NCBI GenBank assembly: GCA_040772685.1
Contig: JAXGXQ010000003.1
Location: 243,891-307,890 of the forward strand
Source of the DNA: JAXGXQ01 sp040772685
GTDB lineage: Bacteria > Bacillota > Clostridia > Saccharofermentanales > UBA5734
Length of the DNA: 64,000 nucleotides
Direction: 5' to 3'
Part shown: positions 43,869-52,079 of the stretch, piece after piece
Layout of the letters: each line of letters starts with the position of its first letter
Numbering within the stretch: the first letter of the stretch is position 1
The notes under the pieces: model-generated
Databases searched by the model: none
Seen by the model: only the letters and a program-made list of their open reading frames with translations
What the model was told of the DNA's origin: nothing
Program-made: the position numbers and the translations under genes

Positions 43869-44837
43869 ATGAGTAAGCTGACAGGCATCTTGAAGTCAGG
43901 GGCAAATCAGATTCGCCAGCATCCTACTTCATCGAATTTGCGTGATATTGTCCTGTTGTTGGCAGGTGCATTTATTTCAGCCTTCGCGCTGAATGTTTTT
44001 TATGTTCCCCTGCGCCTGACTATGGGCGGTGTTTCCGGTGTTGCTTCGATAATTTTCCAGTTAACCAGCCAAGGCAGCGTTTTGTCTTTCGGTACAATTT
44101 TTCTTTTGCTTAACATACCGCTGTTAATACTCGGCAGCCGCCTGATCAGCGGCAGATTCATGGTTCGAAGCATTATCGGCTCTATTGTTTATTCAGTTGT
44201 GATCGACTTGACCAGCGCTCCATTTACTGAGTTCTACGATTCTTTTCTTGACCAGACTCTTGCCAATGGCAGTCCGGATCCGCTGTTGTTTTGTGTTTTT
44301 GGCGGCATCATCTATGGTCTGGGCCTGGGATTGATTTTCCGTGCCGGATATACAACCGGAGGCACAGATATTCTGGCTTTAATCTTCAGCCGCCGTTTTC
44401 GCCAGTTCAGTATTGGTCAATTTATTCTTATCCTTGATGCTTTGATTGTGCTTTCCTCGGCAGTCGCTTACCAGAAAGTTGAGAATGCTTCTCTGCTGAT
44501 GGCGATGTATTCCTTTATTGCCATGTATTTTACTTCAAAAACTATAGATGTGATTCTGGAAGGCTTTGAATACTGTCGAACCACATATATTATCTCAGAT
44601 CACAGCACTGAAATTGCGGAGCAGATTCTTACTGAGCTAGGCCGCGGTGTAACTGCACTGGATGGTCACGGCATGTATACCGGTACCAAAAAAGTGGTTC
44701 TGATGTCGGTCATCTCAAAAAAGCAGGTGCCGGATATCAAGCGGATTGTTTCAAGTATTGACAAAAACGCCTTCGTAATTGTTACCGAAGCCCGTGAGGT
44801 TCTGGGTGAAGGCTTCTACAATAGTATCGAATTGTAA
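43869..44837 (+). CDS. YitT-family membrane protein
   Basis: A 322-residue protein with five or six helices in its first 230 residues (DUF161-type: GAFISAFALNVFYVPLRLTMGGVSG and GLIFRAGYTTGGTDILALI) and a C-terminal DUF2179 domain (RTTYIISDHSTEIAEQILTELGRGVTALDGHG). This is the YitT/YvjA family of unknown function, common in Firmicutes. GGGGAG is about 10 bases before the ATG. The gene is single. Confidence 0.9.
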   Translation: MSKLTGILKSGANQIRQHPTSSNLRDIVLLLAGAFISAFALNVFYVPLRLTMGGVSGVASIIFQLTSQGSVLSFGTIFLLLNIPLLILGSRLISGRFMVRSIIGSIVYSVVIDLTSAPFTEFYDSFLDQTLANGSPDPLLFCVFGGIIYGLGLGLIFRAGYTTGGTDILALIFSRRFRQFSIGQFILILDALIVLSSAVAYQKVENASLLMAMYSFIAMYFTSKTIDVILEGFEYCRTTYIISDHSTEIAEQILTELGRGVTALDGHGMYTGTKKVVLMSVISKKQVPDIKRIVSSIDKNAFVIVTEAREVLGEGFYNSIEL

Positions 44838-44908
44838 AGCTGTTCGAAACCCGATCAGAAGCTGGATACCGCTGTTGTCAGCATTTTCAGCAATCCATTT
44901 AGCAGTTT

Positions 44909-46147
44909 TCAGCTGATTATCTTAATGTAGTTATAGAAGATTTCCGCTGCCTTGGCCTGAAACTGGCGGGCGTTCGTCGCGCTGCCGCTTTCGGTCATGA
45001 CTGCAAGTACAAATGGTTCACCGGCGAAAACAATACCAACATCGTTTTCAGTATTATAAGTCCCGTTCGTGCCAATTTTATGCGCAACCTTTACATCTTC
45101 AGGAATACCTTTTTGGATGCCGAAATCAAATTCAGTTTTGATCAGGTCATCAATCAAGGTGCCATAAATTGTTGGGTTGGCTTCGTAAAGCTCATACAGG
45201 CGAACAGCGTGCAGACCAAGATCGGTGGCACTGGTGCGATGGCGGCCGCTGACAGATGTGCCCGACCAGTTTTTATAACTGACACTTTTACGATAGTCGA
45301 CGACCGAGCTGATGCTGTTCAGGTATGGGTTGATTTTATCGATGCCGCCAAGTCGGCGGATTACCATATTAGTACCGCAATTATCACTGATCCGGATGGA
45401 AAGACCTGAAGTATTGCGCACGCTGTACTTAGTTCCATTTGCATCACCCTGAATTGTACCTGTCCCCGCCTCATAGTCACCAGTTGGATAAGGGCGGCTG
45501 TCGTATGCCAGCATTTCATCCGGATCTATAATACCGGCTTCGATCTGGGTGTATAAATAAGTGTTGATCCCCAGTTTTATGGAGCTGGCGGCCACAAACG
45601 GCTGGTCAGCATTGTAAGCATAGGTTTCGCCATTTATAAGATTATGATAATAAAGGGCATAGCGTCCTTTATAGGTCTTAACCAATGCTTCGAATTCGGA
45701 TTTGGCAGTGCTGAAGGCCTCGGCACGGGCGGCAGCGCTGATTGTCGCTGAGGTTGTACCGCTGGTAGACGCAGCTGTGGATGGTGTCGTTTTATCTGTT
45801 GAAGTACCGGCAGTGGTTGGTTTTGAAGTGCTGGATCCCGATGAGGTTGAATTGCCAGGGTTAGCGGCCGATGAAGTTGTGGTGCTGTTTGTGGTTTCAG
45901 CCGGACCGCCGAAAATACCGCTCAGCAACGGTTGAAGCAAGAGAACCGCAGCCACCAGAATTACCAATACCAGGACAACAACCGGCACACGATTGCGGCG
46001 CGGACGTTTCCGCCTGGGGCTATTATGTTGAGGGCCATTTCGCCGGGCCGGGTTAAACTGGCCGGAGCTGTAGCCGCTCTGACGCGTAAAATTGCTTGCT
46101 TGATTGCGTTGCGCTTCGGTGCCGGTTGATGGATTGTTTTTTTTCAT
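44909..46147 (-). CDS. Membrane-anchored class A beta-lactamase-like serine hydrolase
   Basis: A 412-residue protein with a basic cytoplasmic N-terminus, one helix (about residues 54-72), a Thr/Ser-rich linker (about 85-140) and an extracytoplasmic domain. The domain has SSIK with the candidate nucleophile Ser188 and Lys191, SDN (254-256) and a KIG motif (HKIGTNG) in place of KTG. It lacks a signal cleavage site, so it is probably tethered and acts on the cell wall or a beta-lactam; which one cannot be decided. It is monocistronic and divergent from veg. Confidence 0.82.
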   Translation of the reverse strand: MKKNNPSTGTEAQRNQASNFTRQSGYSSGQFNPARRNGPQHNSPRRKRPRRNRVPVVVLVLVILVAAVLLLQPLLSGIFGGPAETTNSTTTSSAANPGNSTSSGSSTSKPTTAGTSTDKTTPSTAASTSGTTSATISAAARAEAFSTAKSEFEALVKTYKGRYALYYHNLINGETYAYNADQPFVAASSIKLGINTYLYTQIEAGIIDPDEMLAYDSRPYPTGDYEAGTGTIQGDANGTKYSVRNTSGLSIRISDNCGTNMVIRRLGGIDKINPYLNSISSVVDYRKSVSYKNWSGTSVSGRHRTSATDLGLHAVRLYELYEANPTIYGTLIDDLIKTEFDFGIQKGIPEDVKVAHKIGTNGTYNTENDVGIVFAGEPFVLAVMTESGSATNARQFQAKAAEIFYNYIKIIS

Positions 46148-46320
46148 TTAAAACTCCCAGACCGTTGCAAACCGTCGGTCTTTTTTTATCGTAGATCAGT
46201 CCGCCAAACGCATTGGCGCAGTAAAATCATAACAGATTTACCTAGGGTTTTCTCCTGCTGTTGAGCTTTTGAACGTGCATTAATTGCGTATCGCGCAAGT
46301 AATCAAGCATTCAGCTTTGC

Positions 46321-46400
46321 CTGTTTTTGCTCGTTTTTACCCGTTTTTACCTGTTATTGCTTGTTTTGACGTCATTCGTCGCGATTTGACGCTGTTTGAC
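46321..46400 (+). repeat. Decamer array with phased T-tracts upstream of veg
   Basis: Eight consecutive 10-bp units, for example CTGTTTTTGC, TCGTTTTTAC, CCGTTTTTAC, CTGTTATTGC, TTGTTTTGAC and GCTGTTTGAC. T-tracts recur in phase with the helix (T-runs at 46323-46327, 46333-46337, 46343-46347 and on), and the last units merge into the -35 box of veg. Phased T-tracts are known to bend DNA. Confidence 0.7.
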
Positions 46401-46424
46401 TTTAGTTAGTGAAAGTGATATAAT
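46396..46424 (+). promoter_or_regulatory. Strong promoter of veg
   Basis: TTGACT (46396-46401), a 17-bp spacer and TATAAT (46419-46424). It is 63 bases before the start. The Bacillus veg promoter is also very strong. Confidence 0.88.
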
Positions 46425-46487
46425 TCCTGCGATGAGTGTTCTCGATTTCCTGATGATTCAGATTCAGTTGTCGGAGGTGCTGCTCAA

Positions 46488-46754
46488 ATGATAGTCAAAT
46501 CAGATCTGGATACTTGCAGAAAAGATATGCAAAGTATCGTCGGACGCCGAGTCCGATTGAAATCCAACGGCGGACGTAAACGCACCATTGTTCAAACCGG
46601 AGTTCTCGATTGTTGTTACCCCAATGTTTTTACAGTCCGTTGTCAAAAACCCAATGCCTATCAGGAAACTGTTTCCTATAGTTACGTTGATATCCTTACC
46701 CGCGTAGTTGAAATTGCGCTCGAAGGTGAACAAACACACGAACCCCTTAATTGA
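46488..46754 (+). CDS. veg: Veg protein
   Basis: An 88-residue protein of the Veg family, widespread in Firmicutes and linked in Bacillus to biofilm formation. VGRRVRLKSNGGRKRTIVQTGVLDCCYPNVFTVRC and VSYSYVDILTR are typical. It has its own strong promoter and terminator, with ispE next, the same order as Bacillus, in which sspF stands between the two. GGAGG is 10 bases before the ATG. Confidence 0.92.
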   Translation: MIVKSDLDTCRKDMQSIVGRRVRLKSNGGRKRTIVQTGVLDCCYPNVFTVRCQKPNAYQETVSYSYVDILTRVVEIALEGEQTHEPLN

Positions 46755-46772
46755 AGACCTCCTAAACGAACA

Positions 46773-46797
46773 AACCCGCGCCAGCCGCGGGTTTTTT
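46773..46797 (+). terminator. Terminator of veg
   Basis: CCCGCG with CGCGGG around a CCAGC loop, followed by TTTTTT (46792-46797). It lies 19 bases after the veg stop. Confidence 0.92.
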
Positions 46798-46858
46798 GGC
46801 TGCTGACAAGGTTTGATTCCGGGCAGTTATATTTTTTGGACATCAGGCGGGAACTGGC

Positions 46859-47758
46859 ATGAAAACACTCTATCTTGAAGCAGGCGCGAAAATTAATTTA
46901 ACGTTGGCCGTTACCGGCCGCCGGGCCGATGGGTACCATTTGCTGGCAACTGTAATGCAATCGGTTTCGTTGGCGGACAGACTGACAGTCACGGTTAATT
47001 CAAAGCCTGGAATCAGGATTAGATGTACTAATCCATATGTTCCGCTAAATGAGAAAAATACGGCTTGGCAGGCTGCCGCGCGCTTTTTTCATGCTGTCGG
47101 AATTGCTCCCGCCTGCAGTATAACCATAGAAAAACACATACCGACAGCCGCCGGTCTAGGTGGCGGCAGCAGCGACGCTGCCGCGGTTCTGACGGCATTA
47201 GCCACTCTTTTCCCCAACTATTTGTCAAGCAGGGAAATTCATGCGATCGCCGCTGCAATCGGCGCTGATGTGCCTTTTTGCCTGGCGGGCGGAACACAAA
47301 TGTGCACCGGAATTGGTGATATCCTTGAACCTTTGGAGCCTTTTGCAGGTTGGCCGATGTTGCTTGCTGCAGCACCTTTAGCAATCTCCACACCGGAAAT
47401 ATTCCGCTCTTATGACAATCTAACTGCGAACCAGCTGCCGCCTGAGCCGGATCATGGTATTTTTCTGCCTGCTTTAGCAAGAGCCGATTGGCCGGCAATG
47501 GCCCGCTCTGGCGCAAATATGCTGGAAGCAGTAACATTTCAACGATACCCGCAGCTGGCATCTGCCCGTGAGCAATTACTGCGTTCAGGAGCACTGTTTG
47601 TCCGAATGAGCGGCAGCGGGCCTACCCTGTTTGCCATATATAAAAACGAGCTCGATCAGCAGGCTGCACTGAACAGCTTACCTGATCACCTGCCTGCAGG
47701 TTTCAAATTACTGCCAGCCAGGACAACCAGTGCAGGCATCAGGCTGCGGCAAGGCTGA
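46859..47758 (+). CDS. ispE: 4-diphosphocytidyl-2-C-methyl-D-erythritol kinase IspE
   Basis: A 299-residue GHMP kinase of the MEP isoprenoid pathway, which phosphorylates CDP-ME at C2. The glycine-rich ATP loop GLGGGSSDAAAVL (about residues 99-111), the N-terminal GAKINLTLAV and the C-terminal RMSGSGPTLFAIY are typical. The gene follows the veg terminator and is followed by the rpmH promoter, so it is probably monocistronic. It indicates a MEP-type isoprenoid route in this organism. Confidence 0.94.
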   Translation: MKTLYLEAGAKINLTLAVTGRRADGYHLLATVMQSVSLADRLTVTVNSKPGIRIRCTNPYVPLNEKNTAWQAAARFFHAVGIAPACSITIEKHIPTAAGLGGGSSDAAAVLTALATLFPNYLSSREIHAIAAAIGADVPFCLAGGTQMCTGIGDILEPLEPFAGWPMLLAAAPLAISTPEIFRSYDNLTANQLPPEPDHGIFLPALARADWPAMARSGANMLEAVTFQRYPQLASAREQLLRSGALFVRMSGSGPTLFAIYKNELDQQAALNSLPDHLPAGFKLLPARTTSAGIRLRQG

Positions 47759-47800
47759 TTATACGTCAAACCCGGAGCCACAAACCCAGAGCCGCCATTA

Positions 47801-47829
47801 TTGACAGGCGGACTTTCTGTCGTTATAAT
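47801..47829 (+). promoter_or_regulatory. Promoter of rpmH
   Basis: TTGACA (47801-47806), a 17-bp spacer and TATAAT (47824-47829), a consensus promoter 42 bases before the rpmH start. Confidence 0.93.
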
Positions 47830-47870
47830 CTAAAAGCTATTGCATTCGCGCTTATGGAGGTATTTTATAT

Positions 47871-48005
47871 ATGAAAATGACATATCAGCCTAAAAAAAGG
47901 CAACGGGCAAAGGTTCATGGCTTCCGCAAAAGGATGCGTGACGCTTCCGGCCGTGAAGTATTGAAGCGGCGCAGACTGAAGGGAAGAAAGAAACTCTCTG
48001 CCTGA
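47871..48005 (+). CDS. rpmH: Ribosomal protein L34
   Basis: A 44-residue very basic protein of the large ribosomal subunit. MKMTYQPKKRQRAKVHGF, the middle FRKRMRDASGREVLKRR and the ending KGRKKLSA match L34. Start and length agree with the family. TATGGAGG precedes the ATG. A terminator-like hairpin overlaps its stop, so most transcripts may end before rnpA. Confidence 0.96.
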   Translation: MKMTYQPKKRQRAKVHGFRKRMRDASGREVLKRRRLKGRKKLSA

Positions 48006-48036
48006 GACCGCAGAACCACTGTGGTCTTTCTTTTTA
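48005..48036 (+). terminator. Terminator or attenuator after rpmH
   Basis: AGACCGCAG (48005-48013) pairs with CTGTGGTCT (48019-48027) with one G-T wobble, followed by TTCTTTTT. It probably lowers expression of rnpA relative to rpmH. Confidence 0.75.
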
Positions 48037-48082
48037 CGCGTCCTTCCGGAAGTTTCCGGGTATGGCATAAACTGAGGACAGT

Positions 48083-48463
48083 ATGAAGCATACCGAACCG
48101 CTCCGGAAGAACTACGAATTTGCTCGCGTTTATAAAAAAGGCCGCTTTCTAGTCAGCAGTCTGGTTGTACTTCATTATTTCCGGCGCAAAGGTCCTGCCG
48201 GCCCCAACCGCCTGGGAGTTACCGTAAGCAGGAAGGTTTCAGGCAGTGTGCGGCGTAATCGGATTAAGCGTTTACTGCGTGAAAGCTACCGTTTGCAGGA
48301 AAGTGAACTGGCCAGTGGTTACGACATTATTCTCACTGGCAGGCACGATGATCCGCCGCCGACCTTTGCTCAAATTGATCAACAGGTGGGCAAATTATTG
48401 CGTAGAGCGGGTATTAAAAGCGGCCCGCCTGCCCCAACTTCAACCGATTCGCAACCGGGTTAA
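48083..48463 (+). CDS. rnpA: Ribonuclease P protein component
   Basis: A 126-residue basic protein that helps the catalytic RNA trim tRNA 5' ends. KNYEFARVYKKGR at the start and the RNR motif region RNRIKRLLRESYR (about residues 59-71) are diagnostic. It follows rpmH and precedes yidD as in most Firmicutes. The C-terminus after residue 110 (GPPAPTSTDSQPG) is short and probably unstructured. Confidence 0.95.
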   Translation: MKHTEPLRKNYEFARVYKKGRFLVSSLVVLHYFRRKGPAGPNRLGVTVSRKVSGSVRRNRIKRLLRESYRLQESELASGYDIILTGRHDDPPPTFAQIDQQVGKLLRRAGIKSGPPAPTSTDSQPG

Positions 48464-48478
48464 CCCGGAGGATGTTAT

Positions 48479-48691
48479 ATGCCCGCCCGTTTTCTTATTG
48501 CTTTAATCCGCTGGTACCAGCGCAATGTCTCACCTCAAGCAGGCGCGCGCTGTAAATACCTGCCAACCTGTTCCCAATATGCGGTTGAAGCAATAACACG
48601 CCACGGCGCACTTAAAGGCGGACTATTGGCTGTCTGGCGAATTCTGCGTTGTAACCCGTTCAGCCGGGGTGGCTATGACCCCGTACGCTGA
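48479..48691 (+). CDS. yidD: Membrane protein insertion factor YidD
   Basis: A 70-residue protein of the YidD family (UPF0161). SPQAGARCKYLPTCSQYAVEAI and the ending CNPFSRGGYDPV are the diagnostic motifs. GGAGG is 7 bases before the ATG. It lies 15 bases after rnpA and precedes yidC, with which it assists membrane protein insertion. Confidence 0.93.
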   Translation: MPARFLIALIRWYQRNVSPQAGARCKYLPTCSQYAVEAITRHGALKGGLLAVWRILRCNPFSRGGYDPVR

Positions 48692-48734
48692 ACCGCACCT
48701 GGTACGCATTCCGCGACCAGCAAGGTAATTCCTG

Positions 48735-48761
48735 GATCAACCGGACGCACCTCGGTTGATC
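48735..48761 (+). other. Hairpin between yidD and yidC
   Basis: GATCAACCG (48735-48743) and CGGTTGATC (48753-48761) form a perfect 9-bp stem with a 9-base loop. No T-run follows, so it is more likely an RNA-processing or regulatory hairpin than a terminator. Confidence 0.5.
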
Positions 48762-48780
48762 ACGAATAAGGAGATTCGTC

Positions 48781-49773
48781 ATGTATTTGACCACTGTAGC
48801 ATTAGGCGTCTTTGATCCGCTTTATACCGCGTTTGGCTGGATCGTGCGCCAACTTTACCTTTTCCTCGGCAATTATGGTGTTGTGATCATACTTTTCACA
48901 ATCATACTTCGCGGTTTGATGATACCTCTTGGTGTCCGCCAGCAGCGCTCCATGTACAAAACAACCAGTCTGCAAAGCGAAGTAAATGAAATCCAGCGCC
49001 GTTATCCCAACGACAAACAAAAACAGAGCGAGCTGCAGATGGAGCTTTATAAACAGCATGGCGTTTCACCAACTGCCGGCTGCCTGCCTTCAATTCTGCA
49101 ATTAATTCTGATTTGGCCGATTTTCCGGATTATCCAGGCACCGCTTACATATATTATGAATATTTCCAGCGATAACCTGACCAAAATCGGTAATACTCTG
49201 GCCGGAATGACGGATTCTACCGGTCAGGCGCTGATTACTGCCAATCAGGCAGCCAACGCAGTCTCCAACAATATTCCAATTCTCAATGCGCTGGAACGCA
49301 GCCCGGCAGCTTTATCACGGGTTGTAAGCGAAGGATTGCTGCGTGTTAACCAGCTGATCGACGTTGACTTTCTGGGTATCAACCTTGGAATTACGCCAAC
49401 TTATAAACCCTCGCTCCTGTTTGGAGCCGAAAAAGGCACCTACCTGCCATTGCTGATCATACCTGTCATCGTGCTGATAACCACATTGCTGCAGATGAGG
49501 ATCAGCAGACTGACTATGCCTAATCGTAAAAAGCGTGCTGACGACAAAGCCAGAGAAAAGAAAAACCCTGCGCGTGCCGGCCAAACACCTGAGGATCGCA
49601 CCGAGTCCATGATGAAAAGCATGAACATCTTCATGCCGCTCTTTATGCTCTGGACAACGTTTACCCTGCCGGCTGCTCTCGGCCTTTACTGGACCATCGG
49701 CAACCTGATGATGATCCTGCAGACACTGATCATTTACTTCCTCTATACTCGCAGAATGGAAACAGCGTCCTGA
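48781..49773 (+). CDS. yidC: Membrane protein insertase YidC/OxaA
   Basis: A 330-residue membrane protein with the five-helix YidC/Oxa1 core: NYGVVIILFTIILRGLMIPLGVRQQRSM (helix 1 and hairpin), QHGVSPTAGCLPSILQLILIWPIFRII and the C-terminal two helices. There is no long periplasmic domain and no lipobox seen, as in several Clostridia. AAGGAG is 9 bases before the ATG. It is central in the rpmH-to-rsmG block. Confidence 0.94.
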   Translation: MYLTTVALGVFDPLYTAFGWIVRQLYLFLGNYGVVIILFTIILRGLMIPLGVRQQRSMYKTTSLQSEVNEIQRRYPNDKQKQSELQMELYKQHGVSPTAGCLPSILQLILIWPIFRIIQAPLTYIMNISSDNLTKIGNTLAGMTDSTGQALITANQAANAVSNNIPILNALERSPAALSRVVSEGLLRVNQLIDVDFLGINLGITPTYKPSLLFGAEKGTYLPLLIIPVIVLITTLLQMRISRLTMPNRKKRADDKAREKKNPARAGQTPEDRTESMMKSMNIFMPLFMLWTTFTLPAALGLYWTIGNLMMILQTLIIYFLYTRRMETAS

Positions 49774-49804
49774 AAAGCAGCTGCTGTTGAAAGGAGATAC
49801 AGAA

Positions 49805-50530
49805 ATGGCGAACTATGTAGAAAAAACCGCGAAGACAGTCCAGATCGCGATCAACGAAGCGCTTGAAGAGCTGGGCGTAACCGTGGATGAAGTCCTGATC
49901 GAAGTTATTGACGAAGGTGAAGAAGGCAAGCTGCTCGGTATCGGCCGCAGACCTGCAAAAGTCCGTGTTTCGATTGATGAAACCACTGCCCGTGAAACTA
50001 TTGATGTTCCGGAACTTGAAGATACTGAAGAACCTGTTTACTACGGTGATGAGGCCGAAAGCGAAGAAACAGAAACAAATCAGGAAACTGAAATCGTTAA
50101 TTATGTCGCTGCTGTATTATCAGGAATTGGGATTCACGGTAAAATCAGTTCCTATTGGGACGATGAAACACTGCGAATCGAAGTGACCGGCGACGATATC
50201 GGTGCAGCCATAGGCCGCAGAGGCGAAACCCTGGACGCGATTCAGTACATGACGTCTCTAGTTGCTAACAGGCACAGCAAAGAACGTGTGCGCGTTGTTC
50301 TCGATATTGGCGGCTACCGCTACCGTCATGAAAACAACCTGATCAGCATAGCTGAAAGAGCCGCTGAATCTGTAGTCGCTAGCGGCAGGGAGTATGCTTT
50401 GGAACCAATGAACCCTGCCGAGCGCCGCATCGTGCATACTGCACTGCAAAACTTCTCAGGTGTAACAACCTACAGTGAAGGCGAAGGCCAGGACCGGCAT
50501 ATCATAATTGCCCCCGACACAAAGGATTAA
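49805..50530 (+). CDS. khpB: KH/R3H RNA-binding protein Jag (KhpB)
   Basis: A 241-residue protein. Residues about 1-50 form the Jag-N domain, the KH domain shows AIGRRGETLDAIQYMTSLVANR (about residues 137-158), and an R3H domain follows (residues about 180-235, NPAERRIVHTALQNF). The ATG at 49805 has GGAG at 49793-49796; an upstream TTG frame (49787) is rejected. Its partner KhpA is not here. It follows yidC with a 31-base gap. The middle (residues 60-100) is strongly acidic. Confidence 0.92.
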   Translation: MANYVEKTAKTVQIAINEALEELGVTVDEVLIEVIDEGEEGKLLGIGRRPAKVRVSIDETTARETIDVPELEDTEEPVYYGDEAESEETETNQETEIVNYVAAVLSGIGIHGKISSYWDDETLRIEVTGDDIGAAIGRRGETLDAIQYMTSLVANRHSKERVRVVLDIGGYRYRHENNLISIAERAAESVVASGREYALEPMNPAERRIVHTALQNFSGVTTYSEGEGQDRHIIIAPDTKD

Positions 50531-50556
50531 TTAATGTTCTTGTCAGACATCTTCAG

Positions 50557-50588
50557 CGGCCCCGGGTTTCACCCGCGGGCCGTTTTTG
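50557..50588 (+). terminator. Terminator after jag
   Basis: CGGCCCCGGGT (50557-50567) pairs with ACCCGCGGGCCG with one bulged base, followed by TTTTT. It lies before mnmE, so part of the transcript may end here. Confidence 0.85.
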
Positions 50589-50611
50589 CCCAAAAAGGAG
50601 CCGCTTAGGCC

Positions 50612-52063
50612 ATGTTATCTCAAGAAAACAAGCAAAATCCCATAGACTCAAGCTTGCCGTTCCAGGACGTTTGCGTTGCCTGTTCAACCCCGCCCGGAAA
50701 TAGCGGGCTTGCTGTTATCCGACTAAGCGGCGCTGAGAGCGCGGCAATCGCCGGGGCTGTTTTCCGCCTACCCGGTAACCGCAAAACTGATCTGGCAGCA
50801 ATGCCTGGCAACACCTGCAGGTTTGGCCGGATTATTTCACCCGCCGACGGCAGCCTGATTGATGAAGTCGTATTAACCCGTTTTGTCGCTCCCCGTTCCT
50901 ATACTGGTGAAGATTTGATCGAAATCTCCTGCCATGGCGGTTCAGCTGTAAAGCAAGCGATCCTTGACGCCCTGATCCAATCCGGTGCCAGGCCGGCCGA
51001 GCCTGGTGAATTCAGCCGCCGTGCCTTCGCTAACGGCAAAATCGATCTTAGCCAGGCTGAAGCCGTTATGGATCTGATTTCTGCGACAGCCAGCCGCACT
51101 GCCGCCGCTGCTGCCCGTCAGCTTGAAGGCGGCCTGTTGAAACTCATTCGCCGACATCTGGATCATCTCTATGGCCTGATGGCGCGGACTGAGTTGATAC
51201 TGGAATTCCCCGAGCATGATGATCTGGACAGCGCCGCTGCTGGCCTTGCAGCTGATATAACTGAGGCTGCGGCAGATTTACATCAATTGGCCGCGACTTT
51301 CCGCCAAGGGCGTATTTTGCACGATGGTATGACCATCGTAATTGCCGGCCGGCCAAATGTCGGCAAATCATCATTACTCAACAGCCTTGCCAGGCGGGAA
51401 AGAGCAATAGTTACTGATATCCCCGGCACCACCCGGGATACCATTGAAGAGCTTGTAGATATTGATGGCATTCCCGTGCGGTTGATAGATACAGCCGGAC
51501 TGCGCGATTCAGAAGACACTGTGGAGCAACTGGGTATCGGCCGGGCGCGGGCAGCAATAGAAGCTGCTGATCTGGTTTTTTACCTGATCTCTCCTCCCTG
51601 GCAGCCGGAATCGGAGCAAGCCCGGGCTGAAATCGCTGAAATTAAAACAATCGCGGCTTTAAGGCCGGTGCTTCTTTTATGCGGTAAGGCAGATCTGCCG
51701 GCCAGAGAACATTTAAGTGCTGCCGTGGCAGCCGCATTACCAGAATTACCGCTACAGTCAGTTTCGACCTTGACCGGTGAAGGACAAGCTGAAATCCGGC
51801 AAGCCATCAGCGATACCTACCAGTCGCTGGGCGTTCCCGGCACTGAAGATCTGATTCTGACTAATACCCGCCATCATGCGTTGGTTAAAGCCGCTGCCTC
51901 AAGTCTGCAGGAAGCTGCTGCCGCGCTTAACGCCGGCATAACCCTGGACATCACCGCGGTGCTGCTGCGCTCAGCCGCGGACTCGCTGGCGGAGATAACC
52001 GGTGACACTGTGAGTGATACTCTGGTTGAAACAATCTTCAGTCGCTTTTGCGTCGGCAAATAG
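50612..52063 (+). CDS. mnmE: tRNA modification GTPase MnmE with G4 variant
   Basis: A 483-residue GTPase that with MnmG modifies U34 of tRNAs. The tetrahydrofolate-binding N-domain (about residues 15-135), the G1 loop GRPNVGKSSLLN (about residue 245), G2 DIPGTTRDT, G3 DTAGLRD and the C-terminal FCVGK are present. The G4 motif is LLLCGKADL, where NKxD is expected, so the Asn is replaced by Gly. Otherwise intact. It begins 81 bases after jag. Confidence 0.93.
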   Translation: MLSQENKQNPIDSSLPFQDVCVACSTPPGNSGLAVIRLSGAESAAIAGAVFRLPGNRKTDLAAMPGNTCRFGRIISPADGSLIDEVVLTRFVAPRSYTGEDLIEISCHGGSAVKQAILDALIQSGARPAEPGEFSRRAFANGKIDLSQAEAVMDLISATASRTAAAAARQLEGGLLKLIRRHLDHLYGLMARTELILEFPEHDDLDSAAAGLAADITEAAADLHQLAATFRQGRILHDGMTIVIAGRPNVGKSSLLNSLARRERAIVTDIPGTTRDTIEELVDIDGIPVRLIDTAGLRDSEDTVEQLGIGRARAAIEAADLVFYLISPPWQPESEQARAEIAEIKTIAALRPVLLLCGKADLPAREHLSAAVAAALPELPLQSVSTLTGEGQAEIRQAISDTYQSLGVPGTEDLILTNTRHHALVKAAASSLQEAAAALNAGITLDITAVLLRSAADSLAEITGDTVSDTLVETIFSRFCVGK

Positions 52064-52079
52064 GAGTAAAGACATAAAA

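Larger units (their letters stand above)
46148..46487. promoter_or_regulatory. Divergent region with phased T-tracts and the veg promoter
   Basis: About 340 bases between the serine hydrolase gene and veg. It contains a decamer-phased T-tract array (46321-46400), the veg promoter (46396-46424) and a hairpin, AGACCG with CGGTCT followed by a T-run on the plus strand (about 46158-46187), which on the minus strand is in the leader of the serine hydrolase. Confidence 0.65.
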
